Shown piece by piece: positions 22,801-35,348 of a DNA stretch of 64,000 nt (positions are counted from its first letter, which is position 1; each line of letters starts with the position of its first letter). Both the position numbers and the translations under genes were made by a program. Location: positions 62,001 to 126,000 of the forward strand of contig JAVXUO010002582.1 of NCBI GenBank assembly GCA_033065855.1, read 5' to 3'. This DNA comes from Escallonia rubra (Eukaryota; Streptophyta; Magnoliopsida; Escalloniales; Escalloniaceae). The notes under the pieces are model-generated. The model was not told the DNA's origin. It ran no database searches and saw only the letters and a list, made by a program, of their open reading frames with translations.

Positions 22801-23757
22801 TACAACATCTGGCCTGTGCAATACACAAAAGCAGGTATACGTAAAGCTTTGAAGCTTTGTCATTTGCAGAGTTCATGATTTCCTTTGTACCTCTAATTCT
22901 AAACAGATTTTGATTTTGCAGGGCTCTGATTTCTTGTCTGTGTCAGCCAGAGGTTGCGCGGTAGAAGCTAGTTGCAGTAGTAAGAGAGGAGGAAATGCAT
23001 TCGAACCGTTAACACTATTTCTTGCACCTGATTTGCATTCACTTCCGCAATTTGACACCAGTGCACCTCTCTCTTTACCCCAAAATCATTATTCCTCTAA
23101 TTATTTCGTTGATCATCTTTCAGCAGGTGCTTCACGGCAGGTAATCACTGTCTTTATAACCCCTTATTCACGGTTTTGGTTTGAATGGGCAGGTAATCAC
23201 TGTCTTTATAACCCCTTATTCACGGTTTTGGTTTGAATGAATCGTGTATTCCTATTTCTTAAATCATCATACCCAGAAAATATACCAATCAAAGAGTTTG
23301 TTAAAATTGTTACCGCTGTTTGACATCCAGTGTGTAGTAATTGTTTATTGGACTCTGCCATAACTTGAACTGACGAGGTATAAGAAAAGCAGATTATCGA
23401 TTAATGCACCAGTAGAGGTTTTCTAATTGTTAGCTCATTGCATCGATATGCAGTATCATCTATTTGTTATCTTGATTACAGGGCCACGTACCTTTGCCTT
23501 GTTTGAACGATGGTTCACTTTCTCAATTGGGTAGCACCGTTTTGCCAAAGCATCAGCAGCACCAGCAACGCATTTGCAATGCTCAGCTTGCAACCGAGTA
23601 CTGGCCCGGTGAGGTTGCTGCAGCCTATCTTCCGAACTGGCTTGTGAGAAAGCAAGACTCCCCTTCCCAGGCTTCCCTGATTCAGTATGCTCATACTATC
23701 TTGCCACCACCCCTGACCAAGCATATGTACCCCTCTTGGGTTGCATTTGATGCTTGA
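19832..23757 (+). CDS. Uncharacterised plant protein, 13 exons, 685 residues
   Basis: Exons: 19832-19910, 20132-20295, 20376-20433, 20911-21035, 21119-21326, 21415-21712, 21809-21875, 21955-22015, 22123-22192, 22288-22381, 22496-22834, 22922-23140, 23482-23757. All junctions keep frame and the joined frame is open throughout. Intron 4 uses a GC donor (ATG|GCAAGT). I do not recognise a named domain. A basic KSKKRKVRR stretch at residues 35-43 and further K/R-rich segments suggest a nuclear protein. An acidic, Ser/Thr-rich middle follows (EEEEDAKP; DEEEVVETLYALAGMF). The most structured-looking part is MPWKRCSAHVYISRLI near residues 418-433 and the helix-like region after it. The C-terminal exon is rich in Gln and aromatic residues (WPGEVAAAYLPNWL). 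By gene order it may correspond to Arabidopsis At1g75730, annotated there as hypothetical as far as I recall. Function unknown. Confidence 0.85.
23136..23239 (+). repeat. Perfect 52-bp tandem duplication across a splice donor
   Basis: Bases 23136-23187 are repeated exactly at 23188-23239. Each unit begins GGCAG|GTAATC, so the last five exonic bases and the donor of exon 12 are copied. The upstream donor (23140) keeps frame with exon 13. Use of the second donor would add 52 bases and shift the frame. Confidence 0.95.
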
Positions 23758-24359
23758 CGTGTTAGAAATTAATTTTTTTCTGTGTGTTTAGTAAATTGTT
23801 CCAACTTCGTATCATTTTCAGTTTACCAACATACGCTATTCTGTTCATTATAAGCAGGAACCGAATGAGAGAATATAGCATTGAATTAAGAGAATATTTC
23901 CCATGTACATTACATACCAGACGGAAACTGCTCCCCGAGTTAAGGCAAAAAAAAAAAGTATGTTCCATTTCTAGTGGGTATACAGGTTGACGTACTAAGT
24001 GGTGCAATGAACAATAACTCCATGCCCCTTAACAGAACCAGGCGACATAAGGCTAATCGGCCAAAATAGATAACTGAGAGACTACTTCTACCGTATGTTA
24101 TTTCATTTGGATCAATGCTCGTCATTTAGTTGCACTTATTAGCAACAAAAGAAGAAGTGAAAAAGCACCCGAGGGTGTGAACGTAGCATCTCGTATCGGT
24201 CTTTTATTTCAGAGATAATCGGTCTTTTATTTAAGAGATAATTTCAAGAGAAAGCTCGGCTATAACAGAATATCACTTGTGTTCTTGGGCTATTCAAAAC
24301 ATCAGAAAACTCTTAATAAAATACCAAACATGTTTTCGTAAAAGATGAAAACCAAAAGA
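23758..24359. other. 3' flank of the 13-exon gene
   Basis: AT-rich, no gene seen. A tandem pair of a 23-bp unit, tcggtcttttattt(c/a)agagataa, lies at 24195-24240. Confidence 0.6.
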
Positions 24360-25555
24360 GCGTCAGTTTTGTACTTGAAACCCATTTAAGTTTTCAATTT
24401 TTGTTTTCAGGAAAAAAAAAACCTCTATGACTTTTCTTTCTTTCTTTTTTTCTTTTTTTTTAACAAAATTAATAAGTTGTTTAATACAGCTTTACGTAAT
24501 TGGTTTTTACTTTTTTTTCCCCTATTTTCCCTCTTCTCTTTTCTTTCATTTTGCAATGCTTGAGAGCTTCTTCTGAACTCTTATATTCAACAACTAGAAA
24601 CGCCTCCATCACCACCAACACATTTCTTCTGCTATCGTTCAACTATGGTTATGGCAATCGCACACTAGCTTACGAATTAGGACTTCATTGGTTTGATGGT
24701 AATTAGAATTTAGAAAAGTGGTGGTGACCGATGTTAGAGGGTTTGATGTTCGACAGTATTGGTAGTGGTGGTGGTGGTTGTTATCAGTGGCTATGGTGGT
24801 TGGCAGTATTCGCGGGTAGTGGCGGCGATAATCAATGGCTATAGCGGTTGGATGTGATGGTAAGTTTAGTGTTCGGGTGTGCTAATCAGTGGTGGTGACA
24901 GATCAACGATCAACGGTTGTAATAGTTGACAGTGTTTATAGCTACTTGTTCGGAGTGTTGGTTATCAGGCAGTCAATGGGTACAACAATTGGCAATGTTA
25001 GTGATTTGTTGTTCTTGGGTGATGGGTTTTGAGGTCACGGGTTCAAATATTGTGTCTGCAAAATATTTTTCTTTATCAAGCATATCACCGTGACATAAAT
25101 ATTTTCCTTCATAAATATTTTCCTTTATCAAGCATCTCACCGTGACATGCTACAGAACCAATCTATCGAGGGTTCAAATCCCTCACTCTCCTTTTTTGCT
25201 TGTTTTGGTGATAAAAATTACAGGGAAGAAGAGACATAAAATACTTACAACAAAAGTTAAAAGGTAAATCTCAAAAAAAAAAAAATTACACAAACGAAAA
25301 CTGAAAACTCCAAAATGAAGTTTTCAAAAGTAACCTCATTTTGAAAAGTGGTTTATAAACCTGGAAGGGGAAAAAAACAAAATAAAATAAAATAGTCTAT
25401 CAAACGGCAATATTTTTTTTTAGTTTTCAAAACTGAACAAAAAATTGAAAACAAAAACTGTTTCAAGCATTACCTTTTAGTTTTTAGGCATTAGTTTTTG
25501 TTTTCCCAAAAACTAAAACTAAAAACCACAATGGTTTCAAATAGACCCTAGCTTA
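24360..25555. mobile_element. MITE-like element with a GTGG-rich core
   Basis: The right end (25250-25555) carries gttttcaaaa, actgaaaactccaaaatgaag and ends gtttcaaatagaccctag. In reverse complement this matches the left parts of the elements near 54850 and 55290 (gaaaacttcattttggag). The centre (24720-24960) is a degenerate GGT/GTG-rich stretch. The left boundary is uncertain. Two GGTTCAAAT motifs (25038, 25173) resemble tRNA-type B boxes. No coding capacity is seen. Confidence 0.5.
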
Positions 25556-25716
25556 AAGAAAATAACCTCAAAAAGGATAAAGGAGACCTGCAACAAGAAT
25601 TTGGTACGCAAGACTCCCATTATATATTGGAACCAACAAATTTTCAAATAAAAAGATAAATTAAGAAAATAACAATTAAAGTTTGATTAAGCTAGATCAA
25701 AAAACAAACCACCCAG

Positions 25717-28700
25717 CTACTCTACGTGGGCTTTGGAACTACTGAGTGCAAGCGCAGGCGCAAGTGCTGCTACCTTTCTTCCTTTGCAGGCTTCCGCAAT
25801 CCCAGTTACTGTAGATATGAAGAAACCAACAACATAGACGAAATTAATAGCTACTAACGCGCGACCATCACCGAAGGCAGCAATTTCGTCCCATATAGGC
25901 ACCCTTACCCACAATACCATAGCAAAGGTAGCCGCACAGAAAGAAATTGCATGAGTTATAATACGATACTTAAGCTCCCAAGACAGCCTTCCGCAGTCTG
26001 CAGTATGCATCAAAATAGGCAACTTTAAGCTTCGAAGAATGTCAAGCTAACAGGCACGGACAAAAACATCAAGGCACCAAACATGATATAGTATTATAAA
26101 AGTTATAGGCCAGAGACAGGAAATAGTTACTCATTTCAACCATGTGACATAATCATGTGTTAGAAAACCAACAAAATATCTACTCAAACTAATTATGTGT
26201 CTCACTGACATAAAGCCACCCGTTAGACCTCATGCATTCAACATATAGATAATAATTTTCAACAAGGAGACATGAAGGCAATTTTGGAAGAAAATAATTA
26301 ATACGCACAAATATTTATATGCTGGAGTCGAAACATTTGGCCTCCATCTTCATTAAGTTTAATCTTTCTGACTTAGTTGCACGATTCTTCAAGTCTAGTG
26401 ACGCCCCTGTCCGCCCCTGTCCCGGATCCTCGCTCTCGAACCTCGCAACCGCTCCCACCCTAAAACCCGTTGTAGTTGTGACGCTCACACCCCCGAACCT
26501 AGCACCCACCCGCTCTTGCTCCCACCCACGTTCCGTGCCACTAAGACGTGTGTGCATCTATTCGCGAAGATAGTAAAGAAGAATTCTTAGATCTGAGATC
26601 TGGGATGATGGCGGCTTTTAGACGAGAGAGAGAGAGAGAGAGAGGGGAAATCAGGTGGTATACAATCAGAAAGCAGATGGAAATGAGTATGGTTGTAGTG
26701 AGTTAACTCTCTAAGACAAAAACTGTGATGTCTGTAGTGAGTTAACTCACTCAAAACAGAAAGTGAGAGAAGCAAAAGAATATGTTGCTTAGACTAAGTG
26801 TAGAGTATAGACGTATGTCCAGTATTGGGCTTTTATCATGCAATACATGTGTTTGTGTATATATGTAAATTTTGTATCGTAGATCCTTTTCTTTGGTGCA
26901 AGGAAACATCGTAAAGCTCAAGCCAAATGGATGAATTTAAAAGAAAAGACTCTGATTCTGGACTGAATGCAAACTTCCAAAAGACGCTCGCTTCCTCTGT
27001 TCCTCATTCCGTGAACGATGTTAGCCAACATGGAAATATGGTACATCAAGTTCATAAGTCATAACCACAACTAGTAATGGGGTTGAGTGATATTACTCCG
27101 AGAACTTGACAAAACTCTTGATACTGATATTATCCCTATTTTAAACCTAGATACCCTCAATCCTCGTGATGCTCCAAAGCAAACACAAAAGTACGTAGCT
27201 GGGAAGCACCGACACCAAGGTCAAGTAGGGTGTCCGACACCTAGCGGGACACTGACACGCCTTCGACACCGCTAGACACGGCTTTCCGGTGTTCGAATAT
27301 TTAATTAATAAAAATTCAATTTGGGACACATATGGATACCGCCTAGCATGCTGAAGAAATCAAGAAGAAGAAGAAGCAGATTCAGTCTTCTATCTGGAAA
27401 AGAGATGTTTGATCTTCAACCGGCAGCAATTCGTCCCAGATCTGGATCAAAGTCGACCTGAACCTTGTTCAAAGTCGGTGTTACTGCTCCTCCTTCACCA
27501 TTGATGTTTATATATAGAGTGTCATTATGCCGACAAAGTATTGCTGCTATTATTGCAATCATATATATAAATCAATACAAATTTGGATATTACAATTTGG
27601 CCCATCATCTTTGAAATATATTAGTACTAACCCCGTAACTTTTACTTATTTCTACTACGCGCCAAAATTTTACCATTTGATACAAATAAACCCTTCAAGG
27701 GATAGAATTTTTTGTTTCTTAAGTCCAGTCTACAACTTATACTGATTCAACTCTAGAGCTAAATTGGATTAAATGGTGAAGCATATGACATCTGATTTTC
27801 CATATCTTGAGAAATACACGTTTAATAGTATTATAAAAACAGTTATGTCCTGCGGTGTCCAAAATCTGAATTTCTGAAAAATCCGATGTCGGTGTCGGTG
27901 TTCGTGTCGGACCGGTGTTGTGTCCGTGATACCTAGGTATGTTCTAAATCATATCCTATGTCCAAGAGAACACATAATAAGACAGAAAAAGGCCTCACAG
28001 AGTGACAAATATAGGACGTGGCTTGCATAAGGCTTCCCTTGCATCGCATAAAGGTCGAAGGCTACAACTTTGAGAATTTATTTTGCGGCTTTCTTTTGAA
28101 AAGTTACCGCTCAGGACGGCCGGTAAACATAGGTTTCGGCGATGTAAGAATCAAACCTCTCAACTGCATGGTTCACACTTGAACCGGTTCAACCGGCCTA
28201 TCGAATATCATCGTGTTATATATGCATGAAATACTTCCTCTATCATATAAACTTTCAAGGAGTTGCACACATAAATTAGATATACCGTTTGCCCATGATT
28301 ACTACAAGCTGATAAAAAGTATTTAAAGAGTCGAAGAAAGATAAACTCGGAGACTCTGGTCAATGCTAAAAAAGTGGTTAATGCTTATTCCAAAATCATC
28401 AAAGCAGCATTGGCTTATTTAGTATTGTATCTTGCACAACTTGCTTTGCCAACAGCTGTCCTCTAATAACTTCTGAAAGCATTTTTTGGGTAGTGCAAGT
28501 AAACAATTTGCATGGGGTTATTAACTTCGACACGGGCATATGTTCGTCGAACAGTTCTTTCTTTTTAGCTTTCTTCTTGTTCGGCAATAGAGTTAAACTC
28601 ACAATGCTATGCTAACAACTTAAAAGATGCATAATTCTAAACCGAAGTTCCTTTTGCTAGCCACATCTAAATTTTCGTATTAACATACAAACCCAAATAC

Positions 28701-28995
28701 CATATATAAAACATATTACCTTCTGGGGATGCCGATGCAGACGCTGATGGGGATGCTGATGCTACCTTCCTTCGTTCTAACGCTTTCATAATTGCGTTCA
28801 ATGTAGACATGAAAAAAATGAAGGCAGTTACAAGTAGGGAGATCAATGCTAGGAACGTTCCTTCAGGTATCTTATCCGGCCCATTTAACCTACTTAGACG
28901 CCACACCGATTTGATGATGACAATATACATGAGAAGGGTATTCAAATGAACCCAAATAGGTTCATCAGGTTGCTTAAACTCCACCTTGGATGACT
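25717..28995 (-). CDS. Small multi-span membrane protein gene, at least two 3' exons (partial model)
   Basis: Two exons on the minus strand look coding: 28995-28720 and 25997-25717 (stop at 25717). Both have AG acceptors, and the first ends with a GT donor. The junction phase fits: the first ends one base into a codon and the second begins with the other two. Each exon encodes about 90 residues with two hydrophobic segments, and the two are distantly alike. GTFLALISLLVTAFIFFMST..ERRKVA in the first matches GRALVAINFVYVVGFFISTV..GRKVA in the second. A repeated domain with four membrane spans in total is therefore likely. Low-complexity SASASASP and APALALSSS tails follow. The 5' exon or exons are not resolved. 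A spliced segment ending at 33087 (reading GADGSPWIK, donor GTATGT) is a candidate. I do not recognise the family. The two exons could also be separate genes. Confidence 0.45.
26624..26644. repeat. (GA)n microsatellite
   Basis: About ten GA units, inside the long intron proposed for the minus-strand membrane-protein gene. Confidence 0.95.
27191..27940. mobile_element. Putative non-autonomous DNA element with CCGACACC-type inverted ends
   Basis: The left end is full of ccgacacc, gtccgacacc and gcgggacactgacac. The right end carries the complement (gatgtcggtgtcggtgttcg, ggtgttgtgtccg). This arrangement fits a subterminal inverted-repeat element, lying in the proposed 2.7-kb intron. I could not fix the termini or a target-site duplication. 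Confidence 0.4.
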
Positions 28996-31900
28996 CTGCA
29001 CGATAGACAGGGGAGAGTGATTACTAAGTTTCAATATCTGCAGCCCCATAGATACAGAAAGAGGGGGGGGAAAACATAAAGGAGCAGGCACCAAACTATA
29101 AGACAAAAAACATGAGCAAACATGAGGAAAATTGTGCAAACTGGTGTAACCAACCGTTCCGGATGTTCATGAGTGAGCTCTCTTTATGGAAAATTTACCC
29201 TTTAATCACAAGCAAGACAAACCTCCTAATATATGCCAGCAATTTTGGATCCTAAACACGTAACTCTAGTACATTCACGACTTTCTATCCATAGTATGAG
29301 CACCATTATGGTGTCCTCTCGCAAACAAGAGCAAAATTGTCCTCAATTACTTGAATTTACATTTACAGCACCAATTCAAAGTTAGTCCAATGCTAGGATT
29401 GCATTTCAGATGGAGTAATTAGTTCTCCGCAGCTTCTTTGCAAATTTCGGCTGAATAGGTTTTGACTTTGAATCTTCTGTCCCCTTCCCTGTCCCCTTTG
29501 GCACATTATTAGTCGTAAGTGAAGATTTGGGGCCGTCCAAGTGGTGGTGATTATCAGAACCACTGATGGAAACTTAACGTAGAAAGAAAACTTTAGAATT
29601 GCACTTTCTGCACAATAATCTTTGAAGAGGTCAAAATACACCATAGCAGCTTTTACTGAAAGTCTTTTCGAGAATAATAGAACAAATCTTTGAGAAGATA
29701 GAACTTCTTCTTTTTAAGCCCCTCTAATTTCTGGCAGAAGCCCTTTAAACGATCATAAGATACACTCATCCAAAATGCTTTGTTAAATAATAACCAAGGG
29801 GTGGTTGCGATTAGAGAGAGAGAGAGAGAGACAGGAAGAAAAGAACTTTGCTATTGAAAGTTATTAGAGAATTATTGATGAAGGCCACACCCGAAGCAGC
29901 AGGTGATGCATCAAACACAGAATGCCACAGGCTTACAGGGAAAAGATATCACTATCATTCTTACCTACGCATTGCATGTGGTTTCACCCTTTGGTACACA
30001 TAAACCATCCGAGCAGAACTACTACAGACTTTCTCTACGTTCCTAATTTATAGGGAGAGGAGAGTAGAGTAGCCGAATTACTTTACTCCACTTCCTAGCC
30101 TTTACACAACAAACTTCCTAACCTCAAGCAGATCAAAATTCCCACGTGTTATACAAAACAAAAAGCAATAAGCAAGAATATAAACTGGTGGCCCAAATTA
30201 ACAACATGAGCAAAGAAATACCACTTCTAAACTAGATCTCTGTTACCTTCCAATCAGTTATAATTGCTCGTAAGAAAAAATAAATGTTACTCCTGTTTCA
30301 CAACTAGAGTACTTTAACTAATTTTTATAAATATCTGAATATGAAATTTTAAAAACTCAAATAGTAGTTAAAATCAGATAAGCAAATTTTGTCAGTCAAA
30401 TAAGGTAAAATGATGCTCAAGGTCAATCTTTAAGTGTTCAAATGGTAACTTAAGAATTTGATAAAAAGTCACCTCGACTGATACTTTTGAAAAGGAGAGT
30501 ATTTTCGCGCTTGGTTGGAGGAGTTGGTTTTAACATGGACTGAGTCATGTAATCCTTCTTGAATTCCCAATTGGTCATTAGTTTACGGATAGAATAGATT
30601 GACTAGGATATGTTCACTACCAACAGCGTTTAAGTTCTCTCTCCACTCAGATGTGAGAGTGCTTGAATGGATCTTGTTGCTCTTGCTTATTTTTTCCTTT
30701 TGATGGCTATGGATCTCTTTCCTCTTTCTCTCTTTTCTCTATGGCGATTAGCATTTTTGCGTGTAGGGATTGCTAGCAGCCTTGGACATAGCAGGCCCAC
30801 TTCAAGTCCTTGTCCTTTCTTGTTGTGAGGAGGACGAATCTAATTTCAAAGATGAGAAACATGCAGCAAGTGTTGCAGAATTAAACTTAGTCCTTTCGGG
30901 AAAGGGATAACTATTAGAACAGCTAATAATATTAGATGATAAGTCAACTTGGGGTTACCGACAAGGCTGTGACTTATGGGGTTTGGAGACAAAACTTTAT
31001 TGTATATTTTCTCGAATGAAGAGGATCTAATGGAAGCCCTTAGCAACCGGCCTCTGCAGCCGTGGGTCGAAGGAGAAGATACGTCGAAGGAGAAAATATC
31101 ACTTCTCTTCTGCACCAACTCTCCTTACGGGTTTATTGTGAAACATCCCTGTTGACAGTATCAAAAGGGAGCATTATATGGCGTTAGAGCTAACTTGCAT
31201 TCTGTGCTAACGTAAATGTGCCTGAGACAGGAGATTGTCCCCGTCTCATATGCTGCAACAAAAACTTGATGGCAGTCAAATAAGCATCCAACAAAAATTT
31301 GTTCTTTGCCCTTTCTCCTTCGTGTGCTAGCACATAAGGTTGCCAACTATTATGCCCTTCGGGTTGGATTCAGCTGAAGCTTTTGGTTTTTTCATGTTGT
31401 CAAAGAGTTTCGCTTTCAGCATGCAACTAAAAATGTAATCTTTATGATATAGGGACGTCAGGACCCTAGCATTTTATTTTTTGGGGGCATTGGGACTTTC
31501 TGACTTCTAACCAACATGAACAATTCAACTACCAGTCCTACCGAAAATTTACCAAACCAGAGATCAATAAATACACAAGGACAAGGAGAAACTTTTAAAG
31601 AGTGGGAATTACTGTTCAACTTGGACATCTTCGATTGAAATTACTGCTTCCGCTGTACCTGAATCGAAAAAAATTAAACATGTTAGATAGAAAGCACATC
31701 CGCCAGCCCAAGAGCATATTTGTCCTGAATTTTATAATGATTCTTGTTTTCACATCGGAATATTGTCAACGAACGCATCGCGTCGACAAATAGGTTGGTC
31801 TGGCCTCCGTTGGATCGTGAGAGATGCCCTTAAAGCAGATACCAAGAATCAGTTTACGCCGAAGGTCTTTCTCATAGAGAGGTTTATCAGGTTTGGAACT

Positions 31901-33855
31901 TTAATTTGGACTTGCCAAAAGACACGGCACTACTGCTAGCAGAATGTTAAAAAAGTTTGAGGAAGGTTGCCTGGCTAGGCTAGTGCCCGGTAGAAGAATA
32001 AGGAAAATAGGGTTCGACTCCCAGTACTATACCTCGTGAAAAAATTTCCCCTCTTCCCACTGATACACTCAACCCCTCTCCAGTTAAAGAAATACCACAC
32101 AGTATCCTTCCAACTTGATCTTATCTTTTGGTAAGAAGCCAATGGGACCCAAAGTTCCAATCTTTAGGACTAATATACCGTATCTTTCATTCTACTATAC
32201 TCCTTTGTCCTTCTCCATCACTCACCATTCCCGCCACCCACAACCGCAGCATCCTGCACCACCATGTCAAAAACACCTCCCAGAATCTCCGACCACAATA
32301 ACAGCCAAAGGTGCTGCTACCTAATCAGACCACAACACAATTGTAGCATCACTCTTACACCATTCAACCACCACCCTATGGCTCAACCAAAAATATCTGA
32401 GAACTGCCCAATCAATCCCGATTAACCGCAATCACCATCCAGTTGTGAAGTGGAAACCGAATCAAAACAAAACTCTCAAAAGAACATAATATGGAACTTT
32501 CAAATCTAAAAAGATCAAACCCAACCATCAAACCCTCAATTTTATTATGCAAAAATTAAAACCAAAAACAGAATAGATTTTTTTTTTTTAAACAGATATT
32601 CATAGAAAAATTATGGTTTCAGAGTACTAGAAACAAAACAAACTCACAATTGAACTGGGCTGAAACTAAAGGAAAAGAAACAAATTAAGGACTTTATCAC
32701 TCAAACGATTCAACACATTCAGAATTTAATAAAAAAAGGAAAGAAAACACACAAAGAGCAACTAAACGTCATTGAATTAGATCAAGGAACAAAATTTTCA
32801 CATAAAAATAAATCCATGTCAAATTATCGTGTTTAATTAAAAAACAGAAAACAAAACTTTCTGAGTTCCTTCCCAAAATCAACATCCCAATTTTTTTATT
32901 TTTTTTAGCATGTTAAAACCATTTAAAAACCCAATTGAGAACCCAAACGGAATCAGTAAGCGAAAACAAAACAAAAAAGTACCAAAAAGTAAACGACTTT
33001 AGAGATGAAAGCCCCAATATATTTCCCAAGAACAGGAAAAAGAGAGGAAGAAGATGATGTTGATGCACAAGGAGAAGGAAGACATACCTTTAATCCACGG
33101 AGAACCGTCGGCACCAGAGTTGCAGGTCTCGAAGCTATTGGCAGAGAGAGCGAAGAGACGACGGGTATTGTGATCAATTGTGTGTATATTTTTCGCCTTT
33201 TAGAGTTAAATCTATCTATATACATACAGTATCCTCCTCCGTCCCTTAAAAAAATATATATATTATATACGTATTTTTACAAATTAGAAAAGATTCTATA
33301 CGTATTTTTACATATTTATTATTTTTATATTTTATTTCTCTCACCACATTTAATTTTCTACTAACTCATTTTATTTCTCCTGATCCACCACTTTATACTT
33401 TTTTATTCTATTTATCTATCCCCATTTAACACTCTACTAACTAATTTTATCTCTCATGACTCACTCTCTTCCCCCCGCTCTCTAAAGGATAAAATGAAAA
33501 GGACACACAATATATAACATAAATCCTTAATATACGTGCAAAGTCAAATGGATCAATCTTTTAGAGACGGATGGAGTATATATATTTACAAGTAAATAAG
33601 GAAAACTTCTTTTGATACGTTACCAACAAACTATCTAAATTCGTTCGATCATTAATAACTTGATTATTTTTAGATAAGAGTAGATAGGGAGTTCTGTTAA
33701 AATCAAGAAATATAGGTCTGTCCGGTGAAATTCGAAGAAATTTAAAAATATATATATTTTAAATGGTAAATAAGACATGTTTGGTTTTTATAATTTAAAT
33801 TTTATTAAAAAATATAGTTAAACTAAAATGTAAAGCCTAAACTTGATATTTAATA
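28996..33855. other. Region 5' of the membrane-protein exons, mostly unassigned
   Basis: On the minus strand 33170-33087 can be read as an exon ending in ATTAAAG|GTATGT, encoding SANSFETCNSGADGSPWIK. It lacks an in-frame ATG, so it may be a later coding exon or part of a leader. Near 31660, TTTTTCGATTCAG|GTACAGCGG (minus strand) is a plausible acceptor, but the exon after it soon hits a stop. A GA microsatellite lies at 29813-29831. The rest, including 30480-31380, shows no convincing coding sequence. Confidence 0.35.
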
Positions 33856-34885
33856 GGGCAAATTACACTTATATCCCTGATGTTAGGGTATAATTACAGT
33901 CAAGGACAGCGAGTTTCAAAATGTAACATTCCGTGACCAAACACTTTTAAAATGTATTAGTCGTGTCCATCCGTTAGAGTTCCGTTCAAAAATTATACTT
34001 TTTGTATGATGTCATCAATATGTATTTTTAAAATGACGATACTACCCCTTGTACTGTATATACTGAATATTTTTAAAAATTTTAAATTAAAATTTCAAGC
34101 CTTAATTTAAAGTCACAATTAGGATTTTATTGAAACCCTAATTTGCAAATTAGGATATTGTTGAAACCCTAATTTGCAAATTAGGGTTTTCTTGGAACCC
34201 TAATTTCCAAATTAGGTCCAATCCCTCACCCCCGGCAGCCCTCCCTCACCGCCGGCAGTCCCCTTCCCCGCCGGTAGCCCCTTCCCTTACCCCGGCAGCC
34301 CCTCCCTCTCTGCCAACAGCCCCTTCCCTCCCCGCCGGCAGTCCCCTTCCCCGCCGACAGCCCCTTCCCTCACCCCAACAGCCTCTTCCCTCCCCGCCGA
34401 CAACCCCTTCCCTCACCCCGGCAGCCTCTTCCCTCCTCGCCGGCAGTCCCCTTCCCCGCCAACAGCCCCTTCCCTCACCCAGGCAGCCCCCTTCTCCTCC
34501 GACAGTCCATTCTGTTATTCGCCGAACAAAACAGATCCACCACCGGCGACGTCGCCATCGCTCTTCCCCCTCCATCTCTTTTCTCCTCCCCCACAGCAGG
34601 GGTGCGGCGATTGGGGGTTGTCCTTGACCCGTTCATGCAGAAGTGACAGAAATGGGGGTGGGGGTGCGCGGGGGGGGGGGGGTTGCTGGGTGTGGGGAGA
34701 GGAAAAATAAACAGTAAATTAAGTGGGTAATTTATTTTAAAGTCAGGGGCAATCAAGTCTTTTTGTCAAAACCGTTAAGTATTTTTGTATTCCGTTTGTC
34801 AATGGACATAAGTGTTACATTTTGAAACTTTGTGTCCTCGCGTGTAATTACCCCCAAACCTCAGGGACATAAGTGTAATTTACCC
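33856..34885. mobile_element. Non-autonomous Mutator-like element with 72-bp terminal inverted repeats
   Basis: The ends 33856-33927 and 34814-34885 are inverted copies of each other, starting gggcaaattacactta against gggtaaattacactta in reverse. The outside is a perfect 9-bp direct repeat, tatttaata, at 33847-33855 and 34886-34894, the size typical of Mutator superfamily insertions. The interior holds three short aaccctaattt(g/c)caaattagg units (34130-34215), a C-rich minisatellite (34228-34500) and a G-run at 34669-34682. There is no transposase. Confidence 0.92.
34228..34500. repeat. C-rich minisatellite inside the Mutator-like element
   Basis: About twelve variant units of roughly 18-24 bp are built from the word ccttccc(t/c)...gccggcagtcc or caccccggcagcc. 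Unit types alternate, suggesting a higher-order period of about 60-65 bp. It keeps a long open frame on the minus strand (Gly/Arg/Glu-rich), which is a by-product of the repeat. Confidence 0.85.
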
Positions 34886-34894
34886 TATTTAATA

Positions 34895-35345
34895 TCATAT
34901 TGCTAACTACTCCGTATACCTTTGCACATGTTTGATTTTGCTAACTTATTTCTAACTTAATTTTCTGCTATTCAAGATTCTTCTTACCGTTTGACAATAA
35001 GCACTTAAACATGGTACTTGATTATTTTTTAATAAAATTAATATTATTAACTTTATTTTTACGCACACAACGCGTGTACGGATCAATAATCATACGAGGA
35101 CAGTTTTGTCATTTCAGTTTCATTACCTCCTCGACGCATCTATGTGAGTGGAGGGGGGTGGCTAAACTCTTTTGTCCTCCGTAGTCTGTAAGAATCCTAG
35201 GGAGAAGACGGGCATGGGCTGGCTCAAGCCACCTCGTGTAGTTTGGAATGAACTTCAGCCCGGCTGAAGACGGGCTAGTTATTATGGGCTCACAAGCCCA
35301 AGACAGAGATCTAGCCGAAAGAGGTAAACCATTTTCAGGAAAAAC
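34895..35345. other. Spacer between two DNA elements
   Basis: No gene or clear element seen in this AT-rich stretch. There is a short G-rich stretch around 35149-35160. Confidence 0.5.
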
Positions 35346-35348
35346 TAA

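Noticed and set aside
25165..25195. tRNA-like 3' end (GAGGGTTCAAATCCCTC with a following ACTCTCC)
   Set aside because: The T-arm looks right, but I found no matching 5' acceptor strand, D-arm or anticodon arm upstream, so no tRNA gene is called. It may be a SINE or organelle-derived scrap.
34246..34575. 109-residue Gly/Arg/Glu-rich frame on the minus strand
   Set aside because: Produced by the C-rich minisatellite in the Mutator-like element.
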